A stretch of 64,000 bases of DNA. Source: Nipponacmea schrenckii (taxonomy: Eukaryota > Mollusca > Gastropoda > Lottiidae). The notes beneath the pieces were generated by a model. It was not told where the DNA came from, did not search any database, and saw nothing but the letters and a program-made list of their open reading frames with translations. Position 1 is the first letter of the stretch. Each line of letters starts with the position of its first letter. Position numbers and translations under genes: made by a program. Below, piece by piece: positions 43,111-54,475 of this stretch. Location: positions 29,642,602 through 29,706,601 of the forward strand of contig JAUJPP010000003.1 of assembly GCA_030562195.1 (NCBI GenBank). Direction: 5' to 3'.

Positions 43111-43735
43111 GTGTGTATTTCGCTAAAATACATTCAATGATGTCCCCCATTTGGAATTAACCGGCCTCGGGCTAAAAAATCGTGCTTAAAACGGCCACTA
43201 TAAAATCGATATAATCCTTTTCGCGTCGATTTGTTATATACCATTTAGGATGTATACGTTAAGACCCCTATGGCTAACCCTTTAATATTTCTTATAAATG
43301 GTAAAAATGGTAGTAAATTATTGACCTAAGGAATATACCCGAAAATCGATAAAATACATTCAATGATGCCCCTTTGTCTCGATAGACCGAGACCCCATTT
43401 TTGACTCTATAGACTCGTCCGCGGGTTGTAAAAAAATCGTCTGCTTAAAACGGCCACTATAAAATCGATACAATCCATTCCTCGCCGATTTGCTATATAC
43501 CATTAAGAACGCACACGTTATGACCCCTATCTAATTTGATATTCCTAAACCACTTACAACACTTGACCTAATTCTATTAGTAAAAGGGTTTAAATTGTAG
43601 TAAATTCTTTATACTCGAAAATCGATAAAATACATTCAATTATTCCCTTTGTCTCGACAGACCGAGATCACAGTTAAACTCTCTATAGACTCGACGGTTT
43701 AAAAAAATCGTCTGCTTCGGTACGTTACAACCCTT
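43111..43735 (+). repeat. Tandem subrepeats, three diverged units of ~230-270 bp
   Basis: AAAATACATTCAATGATG recurs near 43126, 43358 and 43627, and AAAACGGCCACTATAAAATC near 43186 and 43445; each is followed by TTGCTATATACCATT-like and GACCCCTAT words. The units sit directly upstream of the promoter-like block and then of PLE copy 2. Confidence 0.8.
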
Positions 43736-43739
43736 TTCG

Positions 43740-43990
43740 ACCGCGCGCCGTATACCGCGCACCGTGACGTACGCGCACCGTGACGTTTCCGGTCTCTTGC
43801 GCACGCGCAGAAATCAAGGCGCCGCTAGCCACGACCTTTGACCCCGATACTCCTCAGCCAATCAGCGTCTAGTATTACCTTTGACCCCGATACTCCTCAG
43901 CCAATCAGCGTTCAGTATTACCTTTGACCACGCCCCCTCATTTGCATATTTAGGGGCTGTCTGACCATTCCTTCTACTGTGTCTCCAGTT
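43740..43990 (+). promoter_or_regulatory. Promoter-like block: two TGACGT, two CCAAT, GC-type box, octamer
   Basis: Within 250 bp there are TGACGT at 43765-43770 and 43781-43786, CCAATCAGCG at 43858 and 43901 inside a 44-bp tandem duplication (ACCTTTGACCCCGATACTCC), CCACGCCCC near 43928, and ATTTGCAT (inverted octamer) at 43940-43947. The block is GC-rich against an AT-rich background. It faces the PLE ORF1 at 44153, so it could be the PLE promoter or a captured host promoter. The motifs are seen; the activity is inferred. Confidence 0.5.
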
Positions 43991-44152
43991 TGAACTACAA
44001 AATATGGATTGAATCTATTAATCGATAATGTAGGAGCTTCATTCTTTAAGTTTCCTAACTTATTTATTTGCCATTTTTTTAAACAAGATTTAATACTATT
44101 TGTTCAAATGTTTTACCTAATTGATCACCTTCAAGCGCAAAGTCTCTGAGCT

Positions 44153-46195
44153 ATGAAAACGTCAGCTGTTGACGCGAATATTAGATCCCTCAACCGGACA
44201 TGGATCTCTAAGGTGACGCAGACTCTGATCGACCATTACCAAACAACCCTACAGGAGAAACTCACCTTCATCAGAACCAAGTCTTTATCACAACCAGCCA
44301 TCGACCGCATCATTTCCTATGACCTGTCTTGGGCCCGTCGCTCCTATCGGAAACGTCTCACTCAACCCGTGATTACCAAACTTTATCAAACCATCAACGA
44401 AGCCAAAACCAGAGTAACCATAACCCTACCAACTGAAATGGAGATTGATCAACCAACACCTGGACCAACAAGAGTCACCAGCTTATCGAACCAAATTCCT
44501 AAACGATCCCGCAGTTCACCATCCCCTAGCCCAGCAGATGTTGGGGAACCCTTTTGTAGAGAAGGCACCCCCCTGCTCTTTTCCCTTTCAGATTCGATAC
44601 GTCAGCTTCAAGCACCAGGTAAGTCTTTAAAATAACTACTGGGGATAAAAATACTGAGAGACCGCCGCTAGGCAAAACCGTCGTGAACTTAAGCCGAAAA
44701 ATTCTCACACCCCTCCAGCATTCAATCTTAGACCGTGGACTTAAATTTATTCCGACTCCTAAATTACCTACCTTGATTATCTTCAACAGTCTATTGAACG
44801 ATTTTCGAAACCACCCTCCACGTAGTGCTAGAACAATGTTTATTCCTAAATCCACGTGGAAACCACCTAAAACCGCCATCCATCCAGAAATATTAAACGT
44901 ATTTTCAAGAATGAATAACCAAATCTTTCCATAACGAAGCATAATCTCACGCGAGTCGAACGTGAAGCGTTAAATTTACTTAAAAAAGAGTGATATATTA
45001 AATAGGAAAATTATATTGCAGAAGCAGAGCATCAATTGAATAATCCTAAACACTATGCAATTTTACCAGAGCCAATTTTGAAAGAAACTGCTAATATGAT
45101 AAACAATATTCTTGCTGACTTAGTTAAAACAAGTCATTTAAAACAGAAACACTATGACTATCTTTCTGCCAAACCCGATTGCCGAGAGAGACACTTATAC
45201 ACTTAGCCTAAAATTCATAAGAATCCTACCAAGGATTGGTTCATGCCTAATAGAATCCCTTAAGGCCGCCCTATTATCTCTGACTGTGGTAGTGAGTCTT
45301 ATGCAGTGTCAGAATACATTGATCATTTTTACTACCACTAGTATGTCAACATCGAGCCTACCTTAAGGACACAACTGACTTTGTCAATAAAAAAAAAATC
45401 TCAAAGTCCCTTCAAATGCTTTTTTAATTTCCATTGACGTAACTTCTATGTACACCAATATCGACAACACTACTGACCTAGTGGCAGTTCGCAATGCCTT
45501 TGATAGAAACCCAGATCCAAACAGACCTGACGATGCAATTCTACAGCTTTTAGAGATTTGTCTTAGATGCAATGATTTCACATTTAATGGTAAAACATAC
45601 CTACAGACCTCAGGTTTGCCATGGGCAAACGATTCGCCCCTTCATACGCAAACTTTTTCATGGCAGAGTCTTGGTTTGTACTTACTCCATGGAACAATTT
45701 TGGCAATTTTTTAAATCCTCAACAACCACCACCCGTCTATCAAACTAACGGCCAACGTCACCCACAAATAGCAGAGACTAATAAGTTAGATATGAAAGTA
45801 TATTTCAAAGAAACCGACACTCATCAACTTTTGCATAAGAGCTCGTTTCATCCAAAACATACATTTTCTGGAATAATTAAGTCACAAGTTTTACGATTTC
45901 ACCGAATTTGCACCAGGTCTTCTGATTTCAACCGAGCCTGTTCAATTGTTTTCTCAAAACTGAAAGAGCGCGGATACTCTAAACGATTTTTACGAAACAT
46001 AAAAAATTCCACCTTAGCACCGATAACAGCTAAAAATTGACTTTATGCCGAAGTGCCTCCAGGCTTAAGGAGTGCCCCATGTTTGTTAACCAGATGTAAA
46101 ACATGTCCCTTTATATTAGAAAATTATTTTCTAAGTAACACTACGAATAAAAGATACCCAATCCAAGAGCACCTAACATGTGAAAACTCGAATGT
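44153..46195 (+). pseudogene. Penelope-like element, second copy, inverted and decayed
   Basis: Plus strand. ORF1 starts MKTSAVDANIRSLNRTWISK and runs into the same Ser/Pro linker, but about 200 codons including the SGNH-like domain are deleted (LFSLSDS joins IRQLQAPGKS near 44595). The GTAAGT donor is kept at 44619. The RT is present in pieces with frameshifts and stops (MFIPKSTWKPPKTAIHPEIL, MYTNIDNTTDL, GKRFAPSYANFF), with deletion of the F-L-D-D region near 45665. It stops at 46195 in the middle of the GIY-YIG lead-in (PIQEHLTCENSNV). It differs from the 36857-40396 copy by several percent, so they are separate insertions. Confidence 0.85.
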
Positions 46196-46555
46196 TTGCT
46201 TGATTGGCAATCGATGTTTTGAACGCTTGGGTACGTTCAGTAAAATGACAATTGATTCCTCAAACCTCAACTATATGAGGAATGAATGATCAGAGAGTGA
46301 CTTAATATCTAACAACTAGATACCAAGCATCAATCCGGAAAAAATAGGCCTACCAAAAATCTGGCATTTTCGGCAGAAAAGATACACAAATGGCACGCCT
46401 CTACGCCATTGTTATAACGTCTTGGCAACCAAGAAACTGTAGCGCTTTCCTCCATGAAGCGCCTTCATCCACCATAGGATATAAATAGAAGGAATGCGAC
46501 CCAGTAGCAACAGTCTCCCTGAAGACTAAGGTTTCTCTAAAGAGAAAGATTCCTG
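46196..46555 (+). other. Unassigned segment with TATAAATAG box
   Basis: No open frame. GGATATAAATAGAAGG near 46477-46492 resembles a TATA box. It lies between PLE copy 2 and the gypsy relic and could be the leader of a truncated element. Confidence 0.35.
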
Positions 46556-47085
46556 TTCGAGTAACTTTTATAGATATCAAAAATTGTATTCCATATCAGG
46601 CGGCTTCACCTGAACATAATCGAGATTCATTGGTTATGTCAACTTTACCTAAATCACCCATGGGAACGTGTAGGCTATGTGTAGACTTTTGTGGTCCTTT
46701 TCTAACAGCCGAGATGCTTTAGTAGTGATTGACGAATATTCTCAGTATCCTGTAGTAACTTCTACATCAGTCCGTGTGGTAAAACCACAGTTGCAGAAAG
46801 TATTTGCTTTATTTGGAATACCAAAAATTCTCAAAAGTGATAATGGTCCTCCATTCAATGGTTTTGAATTTAAACAATAGGCCTATATGAAAGACATCGG
46901 TTGAAAACAGTCTCCTGTTACTCCATAATGGCCTGAAGCTAATGGAATGGCAGAACGAGTTATGAAACTTATTAACATCGAAGGAGCCGATTTGAGATCA
47001 GAAATTCAATCTTTCTTATTGAATTACCGAGCAACACCTAGTATTTTTACTGGTAAATCTCCATGAAATGTTCATGAAACTAATA
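46556..47085 (+). pseudogene. Ty3/gypsy integrase relic, first half
   Basis: Plus-strand fragments read ALVVIDEYSQYPVVTST, FGIPKILKSDNGPPFNGFEF and WPEANGMAERVMKLI, then FLLNYRATPSIFTGKSP, the integrase core with the second Asp and the Glu. At least four in-frame stops and a deletion. The C-terminal end of the same kind of protein appears at 50507-50665, after the Harbinger-like block. Confidence 0.85.
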
Positions 47086-47227
47086 GTCTACAGCTCGTCG
47101 CAGCCGTTGTAGCTGTGTGGCCAGCCCTGCGATTCGATCGGAATGTCTGGAGCTTGTTTAGCCAATTAGAAAGTAGTATTTAGTCATGTGACGTGCAAGT
47201 CATGTGATCCGATTTCTTCCCGGGAAA

Positions 47228-48017
47228 TGAAAATGGTGGAGTGGACTGATGAACAGGAGGACAAGTTTGTAGACATGTGGGAGGCACGGCCGCACATCCA
47301 AGAAAGCCCATCAGGCTTTACAGGCCAGAGGGGAGATAATGGACGCCCTAAACATCACGGGTAATCAAAACTATCAAAAATGTCTGATCGTTATTCACGT
47401 GTGCCGGCTGTGGCCTAGGCCTATGGCTTTATAGCGTAGCCAGGGGGTGGGGGGCTATAGGGGGCTCGAAAAAAAGAAAGGGTCGAAAAAAGCGGGGAAT
47501 AGGAAAGGTATTATCGATATGCTATTTTTCATGTATTTCGCTTGTAAGAGATTATTAATATCTATTTAATATTTAAATAAGTGGGGCACAAATAAACCCA
47601 TAAGGATTTACCTAAAAAAAATTTCGGGCATCACTCCGCTCGGCCTATTCATTTATTAAGCCCCCCCCCCCTTTTTAAAAATCATGGCTACGCCACTGCT
47701 CGGGCTGCGTCGATAGTCAACTTGAGCCGTACAATAGATTGTACATGTATGTATTAATACTGGTGGGCCTATAAATAATCCTCTATAAAAACGGAAACAC
47801 CAGTCATAGAAATAACATTTATTTTTAGAAAAAGATGTGAACTTGAAGATGAACAGTCTGCTGACCCAGTTTGGAAAATACTCAAAAATACCTGCATCAG
47901 GGAGTGCTGCCCCAAAGTTGACGTTACGGCAGCAGTGGGTCTTGAGAAGAATGGGTTTCCTGGCTCATCACATAAAAGGAGCAGCATCAGTAACACGGAT
48001 GCCAGTCAGGAAGAGGT
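47228..48017 (+). pseudogene. MADF-domain exons of the Harbinger accessory protein
   Basis: Exon one starts MKMVEWTDEQEDKFVDMWEA (first MADF helix). Its continuation KKAHQALQARGEIMDALNIT is in another frame, so a frameshift lies near 47300, and a G/GTAATC donor follows. Exon two (about 47829-48017) follows a TTTTTAG acceptor and reads MNSLLTQFGKYSKIP then LTLRQQWVLRRMGFLAHHIK, the rest of the MADF fold. MADF domains are Myb-like DNA binders; in Harbinger elements the Myb-like partner brings transposase to the nucleus and the ends. Confidence 0.7.
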
Positions 48018-48330
48018 GATCATCTTATTTTTTTTAAACGTTATGAAGTAGGCATGCACTATCTTCTTGTATGATTTTAAATACACTATTTTCTTCTTGT
48101 ATGGTTTAAAATACACTATTTTAATGAACATTTTTTAATGGTTAATATAGACTAAAAGGTACTCGAGTCAATGTTTCTTCACCGAAAATTCAGAAAAAAT
48201 AAGAAAAAAAAAAATAGAAAAAACATGTTTGGGATTTGTTTACATTGTTTTTCTAATTCGCGTCGCACCAGTAATTGATATTGACTCGAAAAGCTTAAAT
48301 ATACGGACATTGTCAATATACAAACGACAT

Positions 48331-49014
48331 TTAACAACTGAATGGTGACAGTTCAGATTGTTTATTGTCCTTGAGCTCAGACCTTTTTCCACTGCCAAGG
48401 GACCGCTCCAATTGCCGAGTTAATATATTGAGTGAGGTATGCACGCTGCTCCTTGGCATGTACAGAAGGGTTGTTTGAGCGTGGTAGGGTCGCTTGTGCC
48501 AGAATGGGGTCCTGACGCCATGCACCAGGGATGAATTCCCGGGAGTCATCTTCCTATCTGTGACATTGGAGATGTATTTATCCCCACACTTCGTTCTGAG
48601 GTAGTTGTGCAGTGCACAACAGGCCATGACAATCTTCTCAACTGTCTCTGGGGGTAGAGCTATATGGGTTAAGAAGACTCTCCACCGATTCGCCGACATG
48701 CCAAACGCATTCTCCACCACCCTTCTTGCCCTCGACAACCTGTAGTTAAAGATTTGCTCCTCGCGTGATTGGCTCCTGTGGGGATAGGGCTTCATCAGGT
48801 AGTCCTTCAGGGGAAAGGCCTCGTCTCCAACTATGGCGTAAGGGATAGGTCGTTCTTCTCCAGGAAGGGGTGCCGGATCTGGGATGTCTGCGGTTTTTTT
48901 TCAAGGGAGTCCTGCAGAGAACAACCCTGAAAGACACCACCATCTGATACCCTCCCATTGCATCCAACATCGCAGAAGAGGAACTTGTAGTCGTGGTCTA
49001 CCAATGCCAAGATT
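48331..49014 (-). pseudogene. Harbinger DDE transposase, C-terminal part, frameshifted
   Basis: Minus strand: VDHDYKFLFCDVGCNGRVSD carries a catalytic Asp, and PIPYAIVGDEAFPLKDYLMK is the conserved GDxAFPL block. YRLSRARRVVENAFGMSANR with the catalytic Glu and MACCALHNYLRTKCG complete the DDE_4-type domain. The frame changes inside an A8 run near 48894-48902, between the first and second blocks. The family's upstream block around the first Asp (a DGKH motif) is not found on this strand up to 50140, so the catalytic domain is incomplete. Confidence 0.85.
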
Positions 49015-49053
49015 GTGAGAAATAATAATAATACATGTTCTGTCTGTATTTTC

Positions 49054-49643
49054 AGGAAGTCATGAGTGAATCAGAGCAAAACGAGCTAGATGAGACGAGA
49101 GAAAGTTCACTTAATGATGGAGATAGAGGAGATGAAAGTGATGAGAGCCTGCCCAGCCTGCAGACGCCAAGATCCAGGCCGCCATCCTCCCAGTCTCAAC
49201 ACAGGAGTGAGCAAGAACAAGACCTGGATGTGGAATCAACCCCCAAGTCAACTAAAAGACCAACGGGCACTCGCAAGGCGAGGGCATCTGAAAGAGATGC
49301 AGAGGAACTCAAGCTTATTAAATCCATGGTTGACGCAATTAAGGGAGAGGAAAGAGCAGAGCCTGCTAAGGAAGAAGACGACGTAGCAGTCTTTTGCAAT
49401 CATATCGCGAGGCAGATGAGAAAGATTGAGGATCCTCAAGTTATGTTGATTCTCCAGAATCAAATCGAGCAAGCTTGCTTTCAAGCTCGTATGGGTTCAT
49501 ATCCTAATATGATGCAACAGAGGCAGTGGTCACAGCACCAGCCTCCTGCATCACAGTCACAGTACCAAGTTATGCCGGGTATCAGCAGCATGCAGCGGCA
49601 GCAGCCATCACAGGAAGAGGCACCATCCTACGTGCAGCTATAG
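49054..49643 (+). CDS. BESS-domain exon of the Harbinger accessory protein
   Basis: Begins after a TATTTTCAG acceptor with EVMSESEQNELDETRESSL, an acidic, Ser-rich linker. A BESS-like motif follows (VFCNHIARQMRKIEDPQVML then IEQACFQARMG), then a Gln/Pro-rich tail ending PSYVQL and TAG. MADF-BESS proteins use BESS for protein-protein contacts. The exon is open and intact. Confidence 0.8.
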
Positions 49644-50139
49644 TAACTCCATCAAGAGATATTTATACCTGCCGAGAACTCATTTTCTATAGTTTGACTG
49701 CAAAAAGGGACCAAACTACCTCAGGTGCCATTTTATCACTGGGGTCCGTTCTTGCCAGATGCAATACTGTATTACCATTACCAGGTGCTATATTCATTTT
49801 CATAAAAGCCTCATCGTCATTGTGCCACGCAGTGTAGTATTATTGAATGGAACTAGTATTACTTTTATTGAATGAAGCCAGATTCCATATCCACCCATAC
49901 TCATATACTTATACTTTAATGGTTAAGTCATTGTTTGTGCTATTAAGTATTGCTACTCACTGTTGTTATAGATTATATTATGTAAATTCAGGTGCCATAG
50001 CTCAATGATCCTTGCCATTTATAATATCCTGCTATAATTCTGCTATAATTTGCTTTTATAATATAACTTTTTCTCAATTGAAAAATAAAGATAAAAAACA
50101 TTAAGACCATTACATGCCTAGACTTTCTATTAGTATTAC
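49644..50139. other. Non-coding part of the Harbinger-type element
   Basis: Holds the 3' end of the accessory gene and the intron of the transposase. AATAAAG occurs at about 50085. The exon with the first catalytic Asp would be expected in this interval and I cannot see it. Confidence 0.5.
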
Positions 50140-50255
50140 CTGGAAGTACTTGTCCTTCAGAACCTCGTATATTGCCTGGCATGTCTCGGGAATGATCTCG
50201 CCAATAGTTGATCTACCAACACGGAATAGGTAAAGTAGGCTTTGTTGGCTATCTC
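50140..50255 (-). CDS. Harbinger transposase, N-terminal exon
   Basis: After a TTTTTCCAG acceptor the minus strand reads GDSQQSLLYLFRVGRSTIGE then IIPETCQAIYEVLKDKYFQ and ends at a GTAATA donor. This is the helix-turn-helix region that precedes the DDE domain in PIF/Harbinger transposases (GDSQxSL...RxGxST). Intact in itself. Confidence 0.85.
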
Positions 50256-50506
50256 CTGGAAAAAAAGATTTTAATATTTCTTCTTTCGAGTTGTTGACAT
50301 TGTTTGGCGTCGCTTCCGGTCTATTTAGAAACACACGCCAGAGGGCTTACACGGTCACCGCTAGGATCGCTGGGAACTTACGACGCGTGGTTTTAGTGGT
50401 GTGGCATGTGCTCGTCGTAGGAATGGGGAGGAACCAGATAGTCTGCGATTTCCCCACGACCGTCGCGTCTTGTACATTCGGGGGGGCGTCGGTGCTGTGT
50501 GGCGAA

Positions 50507-50665
50507 GCCTTTAAAGGTACGATGATTACTGCGACAAGATTATTAGATGGCAAAAATATTACGAGAAATGCTTCACATTTTAAATTATTGGAAATTGCAA
50601 TGAGATCTGTCATAACAATTAGAGATAAATCGAATTCGCGGACGGAGAAGATGAAACTAGTTTAG
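50507..50665 (+). pseudogene. Ty3/gypsy pol C-terminal relic, second half
   Basis: Reads KGTMITATRLLDGKNITRNA then SHFKLL, a motif found near the C-terminus of many invertebrate gypsy integrases. It probably continues the relic at 46556-47085 across the Harbinger insertion. Confidence 0.55.
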
Positions 50666-50859
50666 ATGATATGAGCAAAGTGCTATAGGTGGAATTGAAA
50701 ATACCGGAAATGACAATCATAGTGATCAAATACAAACTACTTGAAATAATGAAAATCAAAAAGGTTGAAATAAATTATGAGGACGCACAATGAACTAACA
50801 TTAATCCGATACGGAAATGTGTAAGGATAAAGCGAAATGAAATGAATGAAGTTTTACGT

Positions 50860-51010
50860 CCTACTCTTCTGCACTGTAAGGATAAAGCGTGCCCCACAAA
50901 AACTTAATGATGCGCAGCTCTCTCTTATGTTAACATGTATACATGAATATGTATCAGATGAATTTTTCACCACTGGTAGTAAAAAGATGGCTTGCCAGGC
51001 AAAGTAATAT
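50860..51010. repeat. Dispersed repeat, related to 53975-54070
   Basis: Shares CAGCTCTCTCTTATG, AACATGTATACATG and CACCACTGGTAGT with 53975-54070. The two lie either side of the ~165-bp satellite. Confidence 0.7.
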
Positions 51011-51129
51011 ACGCCAACTGGCAGCATTGATTTTGAATAAAGTTTCTTCAGTACAGTAACAATTAGCAGAATGAAACTTTCAACCTTCCGCCGCATACTT
51101 TTTTTCTAGGGTGTCTAGTTTCATTAAAA

Positions 51130-53570
51130 TCTGTCAAGAATTGTACCTAATATTAATAACAACTAGTTAAATATTTTTCGGTAGTTTCACAATTTGCAAT
51201 AGGGTTCACCCTTAATAATATTTTGATATTTCTAATATTTAATGGGGCTCATCCTCGGGTGATATTAAACAATTTCAGCGAGTTTTTTCAAAAATGAATG
51301 TTTAGAGTGTTTACAAGCCAAAAGTTGAAAGCGTTTTCAAAAACAAGGGCAATAACTGACACTAAATATTTTTGATTTATCTGATTTTCAATAGGGTACA
51401 TCTTGGGTGAGGACAAATACTCAAGCCAAGTTTCATCAAAATCCATTAAAAATTGTTCTTTCTAGAGTGTTTACAGTTTTCAAGAACAAGGGCAATAACT
51501 GACGCTAAATATATTTCTATTTATTTGATTTATAATAGGGTTCATCCTTGGGTAAAAATAAATACTCAAGCCAGGTTTAATCAAAATCCATTAAGAATTG
51601 TTCTTTCAAGAGTGTTTATAAGCTAAAATTGAACCCGTTTTCAAGAACAAGAGCGGTAACTCATACTAAATATTTTTCGATTTGCTGATTTTAAATAGGG
51701 TTCATCCTTGAGTTATAACACATTTTCACACCAAGTTTCATCAAAATCGGTCAAGAATTGTGCCATGTAGAGTGTTTACGAGACAAAAATGAAACGCGTT
51801 TAAAAGAACAAGGGCAATAATTCAATTAGATATAACTAATTTTCAATAGGGCTCATCCCTTGCGACATCAAACAATTTCAGTGAGTTTTGTCAACATTGG
51901 TCGTAAATTATGCCTTCTAGAGTGTTTATAAGCCAAAAAGTTAAACGCGTTTTCAAACACAAGGGCAATAACTGACACTAAATATATTTCGATTTACTTG
52001 ATTTTCAATAGGGTTCATCCTTGGGTAAAAACAAATACTCAAGCCAAGTTTTATCAAAATCCATTAAGAATTGTTTTTTCTAGAGTGTTTACAAGCTAAA
52101 ACTGAACGCGTTTTAAAAAAAAAGGCACTTACTGATACTAAATATTTGTTGATTTAACTGAATTTCAATAGGGTTCATCCTTGGGTAAAAACAAATACTC
52201 ATGCCAAGTTACGTCAAAATCGCTCAAGAATTGTAACTTGTAGAGTGTTTACAAGGAAAAAGTCCAACACATTTTATAGAACAAGGGCAATGATTCGTAT
52301 CAAATATATTTCGATATTTTCTATATTCAAAAGGGTTCATCCTTGGGTGATATTAAACAATTTCAGCAAGTTTTTTCAAAATCGGTCAATCGTTTTCAAA
52401 AACAAGGGAAATAACTGATATTAAGTTTTTTTCAATTTGACTGGTTTTCAATAGGCTTCATCCTTGGGTGATAACAAATACTCGAGCCAAGTTTCATCAA
52501 AATCCATTAAGAAATTGTTCTCTCAAGAGTGTTTACAAGCTAAAATTGAACGCGTTTTCAAGAACAAGGGCAATAACTCATACTAAATGTTTTTCGATTT
52601 CGCTGATTTTCAATAGGGTTTATCCTTGAATTATAACATACTCTCACACCAAGTTTCATCAAAATCAGTCAAGAATTGCACATTGTAGAGTGTTTACGAG
52701 CCATTTAAGAACAAGGGCAAGAACTCATACTAATTTTTTTCCGATTTTGCTGATTCAAGAACAAGAGCGGTAACTCATACTAAATATTTTTCGATTTGCT
52801 GATTTTAAATAGGGTTCATCCTTGAGTTATAACACATTCTCACACCAAGTTTCATCAAAATCGGTCAAGAATTGTGCCATGTAGAGTGTTTACGAGACAA
52901 AAATGGAACGCGTTTAAAAGAACAAGGGCAATAATTCAATTAGATATAACTAATTTTCAATGGGGCTCATCCCTTGCGACATCTAACAATTTCAGTGAGT
53001 TTTGTCAACATTGGTCGTGAATTATGCCTTCTAGAGTGTTTATAAGCCAAAAAGTTAAACGCGTTTTCAAACACAAGGGCAATAACTGACACTAAATATA
53101 TTTCGATTTACTTGATTTTCAATAGGGTTCATCCTTGGGTAAAAACAAATACTCAAGCCAAGTTTTATCAAAATCCATTAAGAATTGTTTTTTCTAGAGT
53201 GTTCACAAGCTAAAACTGAACGCGTTTTCAAAAAAAAAGGCAATTACTGATACTAAATATTTGTTGATTTAACTGAATTTCAATAGGGTTCATCCTTGGG
53301 TAAAAACAAATACTCATGCCAAGTTAAGTCAAAATCGCTCAAGAATTATAACATACTCTCACACCAAGTTTCATCAAAATCAGTCAAGATTTGCACATTG
53401 TAGAGTGTTTACGAGCCATTTAAGAACAAGGGCAAGAACTCATACTAATTTTTTCCGATTTTGCTGATTTTCAATAGGGTTTATCCTTGCGTGATCATAA
53501 ACACTCATATAAAGTTTCATCAAAATCCATTAAGAATTGCGCCCTCTAGAGTGTTTACGAGCAATTGAGG
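51130..53570. repeat. ~165-bp satellite array, about 15 units
   Basis: Each unit has AATAGGGTTCATCCTTGGGT, CAAGTTTCATCAAAATC, TAGAGTGTTTACAAGC and GAACAAGGGCAATAACT words. A stretch of about 600 bp (51642-52230) is repeated almost unchanged at 52743-53345, a higher-order duplication. Coding potential is nil. Confidence 0.93.
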
Positions 53571-53640
53571 ACGGACGAACGGAGACGGATGGATGGGGTG
53601 ACGACAATATACGCCCCCCATTTCATGCGGGCGTATAAAG
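53571..53640. repeat. Array tail with GGACGGACGAACGG-type repeat
   Basis: The array ends GAGGACGGACGAACGGAGAC then GGGGTGACGACAATATACGC and GCGGGCGTATA, the usual terminus of this kind of mollusc repeat, with a short TATACGCCC/GGGCGTATA hairpin at its end. Confidence 0.75.
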
Positions 53641-53734
53641 AAGTGAGAAAAAAGATGGCCACCATGGGGGCTGCCATGTTTCTTTACAGCTATGTCGCAG
53701 TCAATAAAGGTAGTCTTGGAGTGAATATTCTTGG

Positions 53735-53974
53735 AATTCTTAAAATAAATTACATTCTTTCACAAACACTTAAGTAGATGTTGTGCACCCTATAAAAATG
53801 CATTGCGTTTAATCTTAATTTTTCCTGAATGTTCTATGCGGGATTTCCATTAACAAGTTTATCTCATATAAGAGTTGTCTTCCCTTGCAATCGAAATTAC
53901 CATGACAGAGCGTCATTATTATCAATAGCCCTAGTCTGCGCTCTCATTCAAGGCCATGCCTTATTCATATTATG
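53735..53974. repeat. Direct repeat, copy 1 (partner at 55557-55866)
   Basis: From GGAATTCTTAAAATAAATTA through GTTCTATGCGGGATTTCCAT to GCCATGCCTTATTCATATTA it matches 55557-55866, which has about 70 bp extra. The two copies flank 1.6 kb that contains the fold-back elements. Confidence 0.85.
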
Positions 53975-54099
53975 AAAGCGAAGCTCTCTCTTATGGTAAC
54001 ATGTATACATGTATATGAATCAGAAGAATTTTGCACCACTGGTAGTCAAAAAAAGTGAGAAAAAAGATGGCCGCCATGGGGGCTGCCATGCTTCAGGGG

Positions 54100-54475
54100 C
54101 GCGGGAACAAATTTCAGGTTGGGGGGGGGGGCAAACTTTTTCAAAGTAAAAAACTGTTATCATTCATATACCTTTATTTCAAAATTAATCGAATTTTGGG
54201 AGATACCTAAAAAGAATTAAGACAAAAATTATTATTTATTCAAATAATTTGATTGTGATAGAGAATCTTATATTATTTACCAGCTTCGAAGGTTAAAAAA
54301 CCAAGGAAATTTACAAATATGGCCTTATGAGACAATTACATATTTAGGCTACCCGGTACATGTAATTATTTTATTTCATTTTTGGGGGGGGGGGGCAAAA
54401 GATATTTTTGCCCCCCAACAACAAATTTTTATTTGCCCCCCCCCCCCCCTTGTTCCCGGTATCCAGTTTTTAAAA
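54100..54475. repeat. Fold-back element with poly-G/poly-C arms
   Basis: GGGAACAAATTTCAGGTTGG plus a G run at the left faces a C run plus CCTTGTTCCCGGTATCC at the right, with a second G/C pair inside (GGGGGGGCAAAA near 54386 and TTTGCCCCCC near 54408). No coding content; MITE-like. Confidence 0.7.

Larger units (their letters stand above)
47086..50500. mobile_element. PIF/Harbinger-type DNA transposon (decayed)
   Basis: Holds the two genes typical of the superfamily: a DDE transposase (minus strand, exons at 50140-50255 and 48331-49020) and a DNA-binding partner, here a MADF/BESS protein (plus strand, exons near 47228, 47835 and 49054). It is bracketed by two halves of one gypsy integrase, which bounds the insertion to roughly 47086-50500. 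I could not find terminal inverted repeats or a 3-bp target duplication by eye. Confidence 0.75.

Noticed and set aside
46520..46570. Possible hammerhead ribozyme (CTGAAGA core near 46527)
   Set aside because: PLEs often carry hammerhead motifs, but here I cannot pair stem II or place the GAAA and cleavage triplet in the right order.
47086..50500. Candidate terminal repeats GCTGTGTGGC near 47115 and 50500 for the Harbinger-type element
   Set aside because: They are in direct, not inverted, orientation and only 10 bp long.
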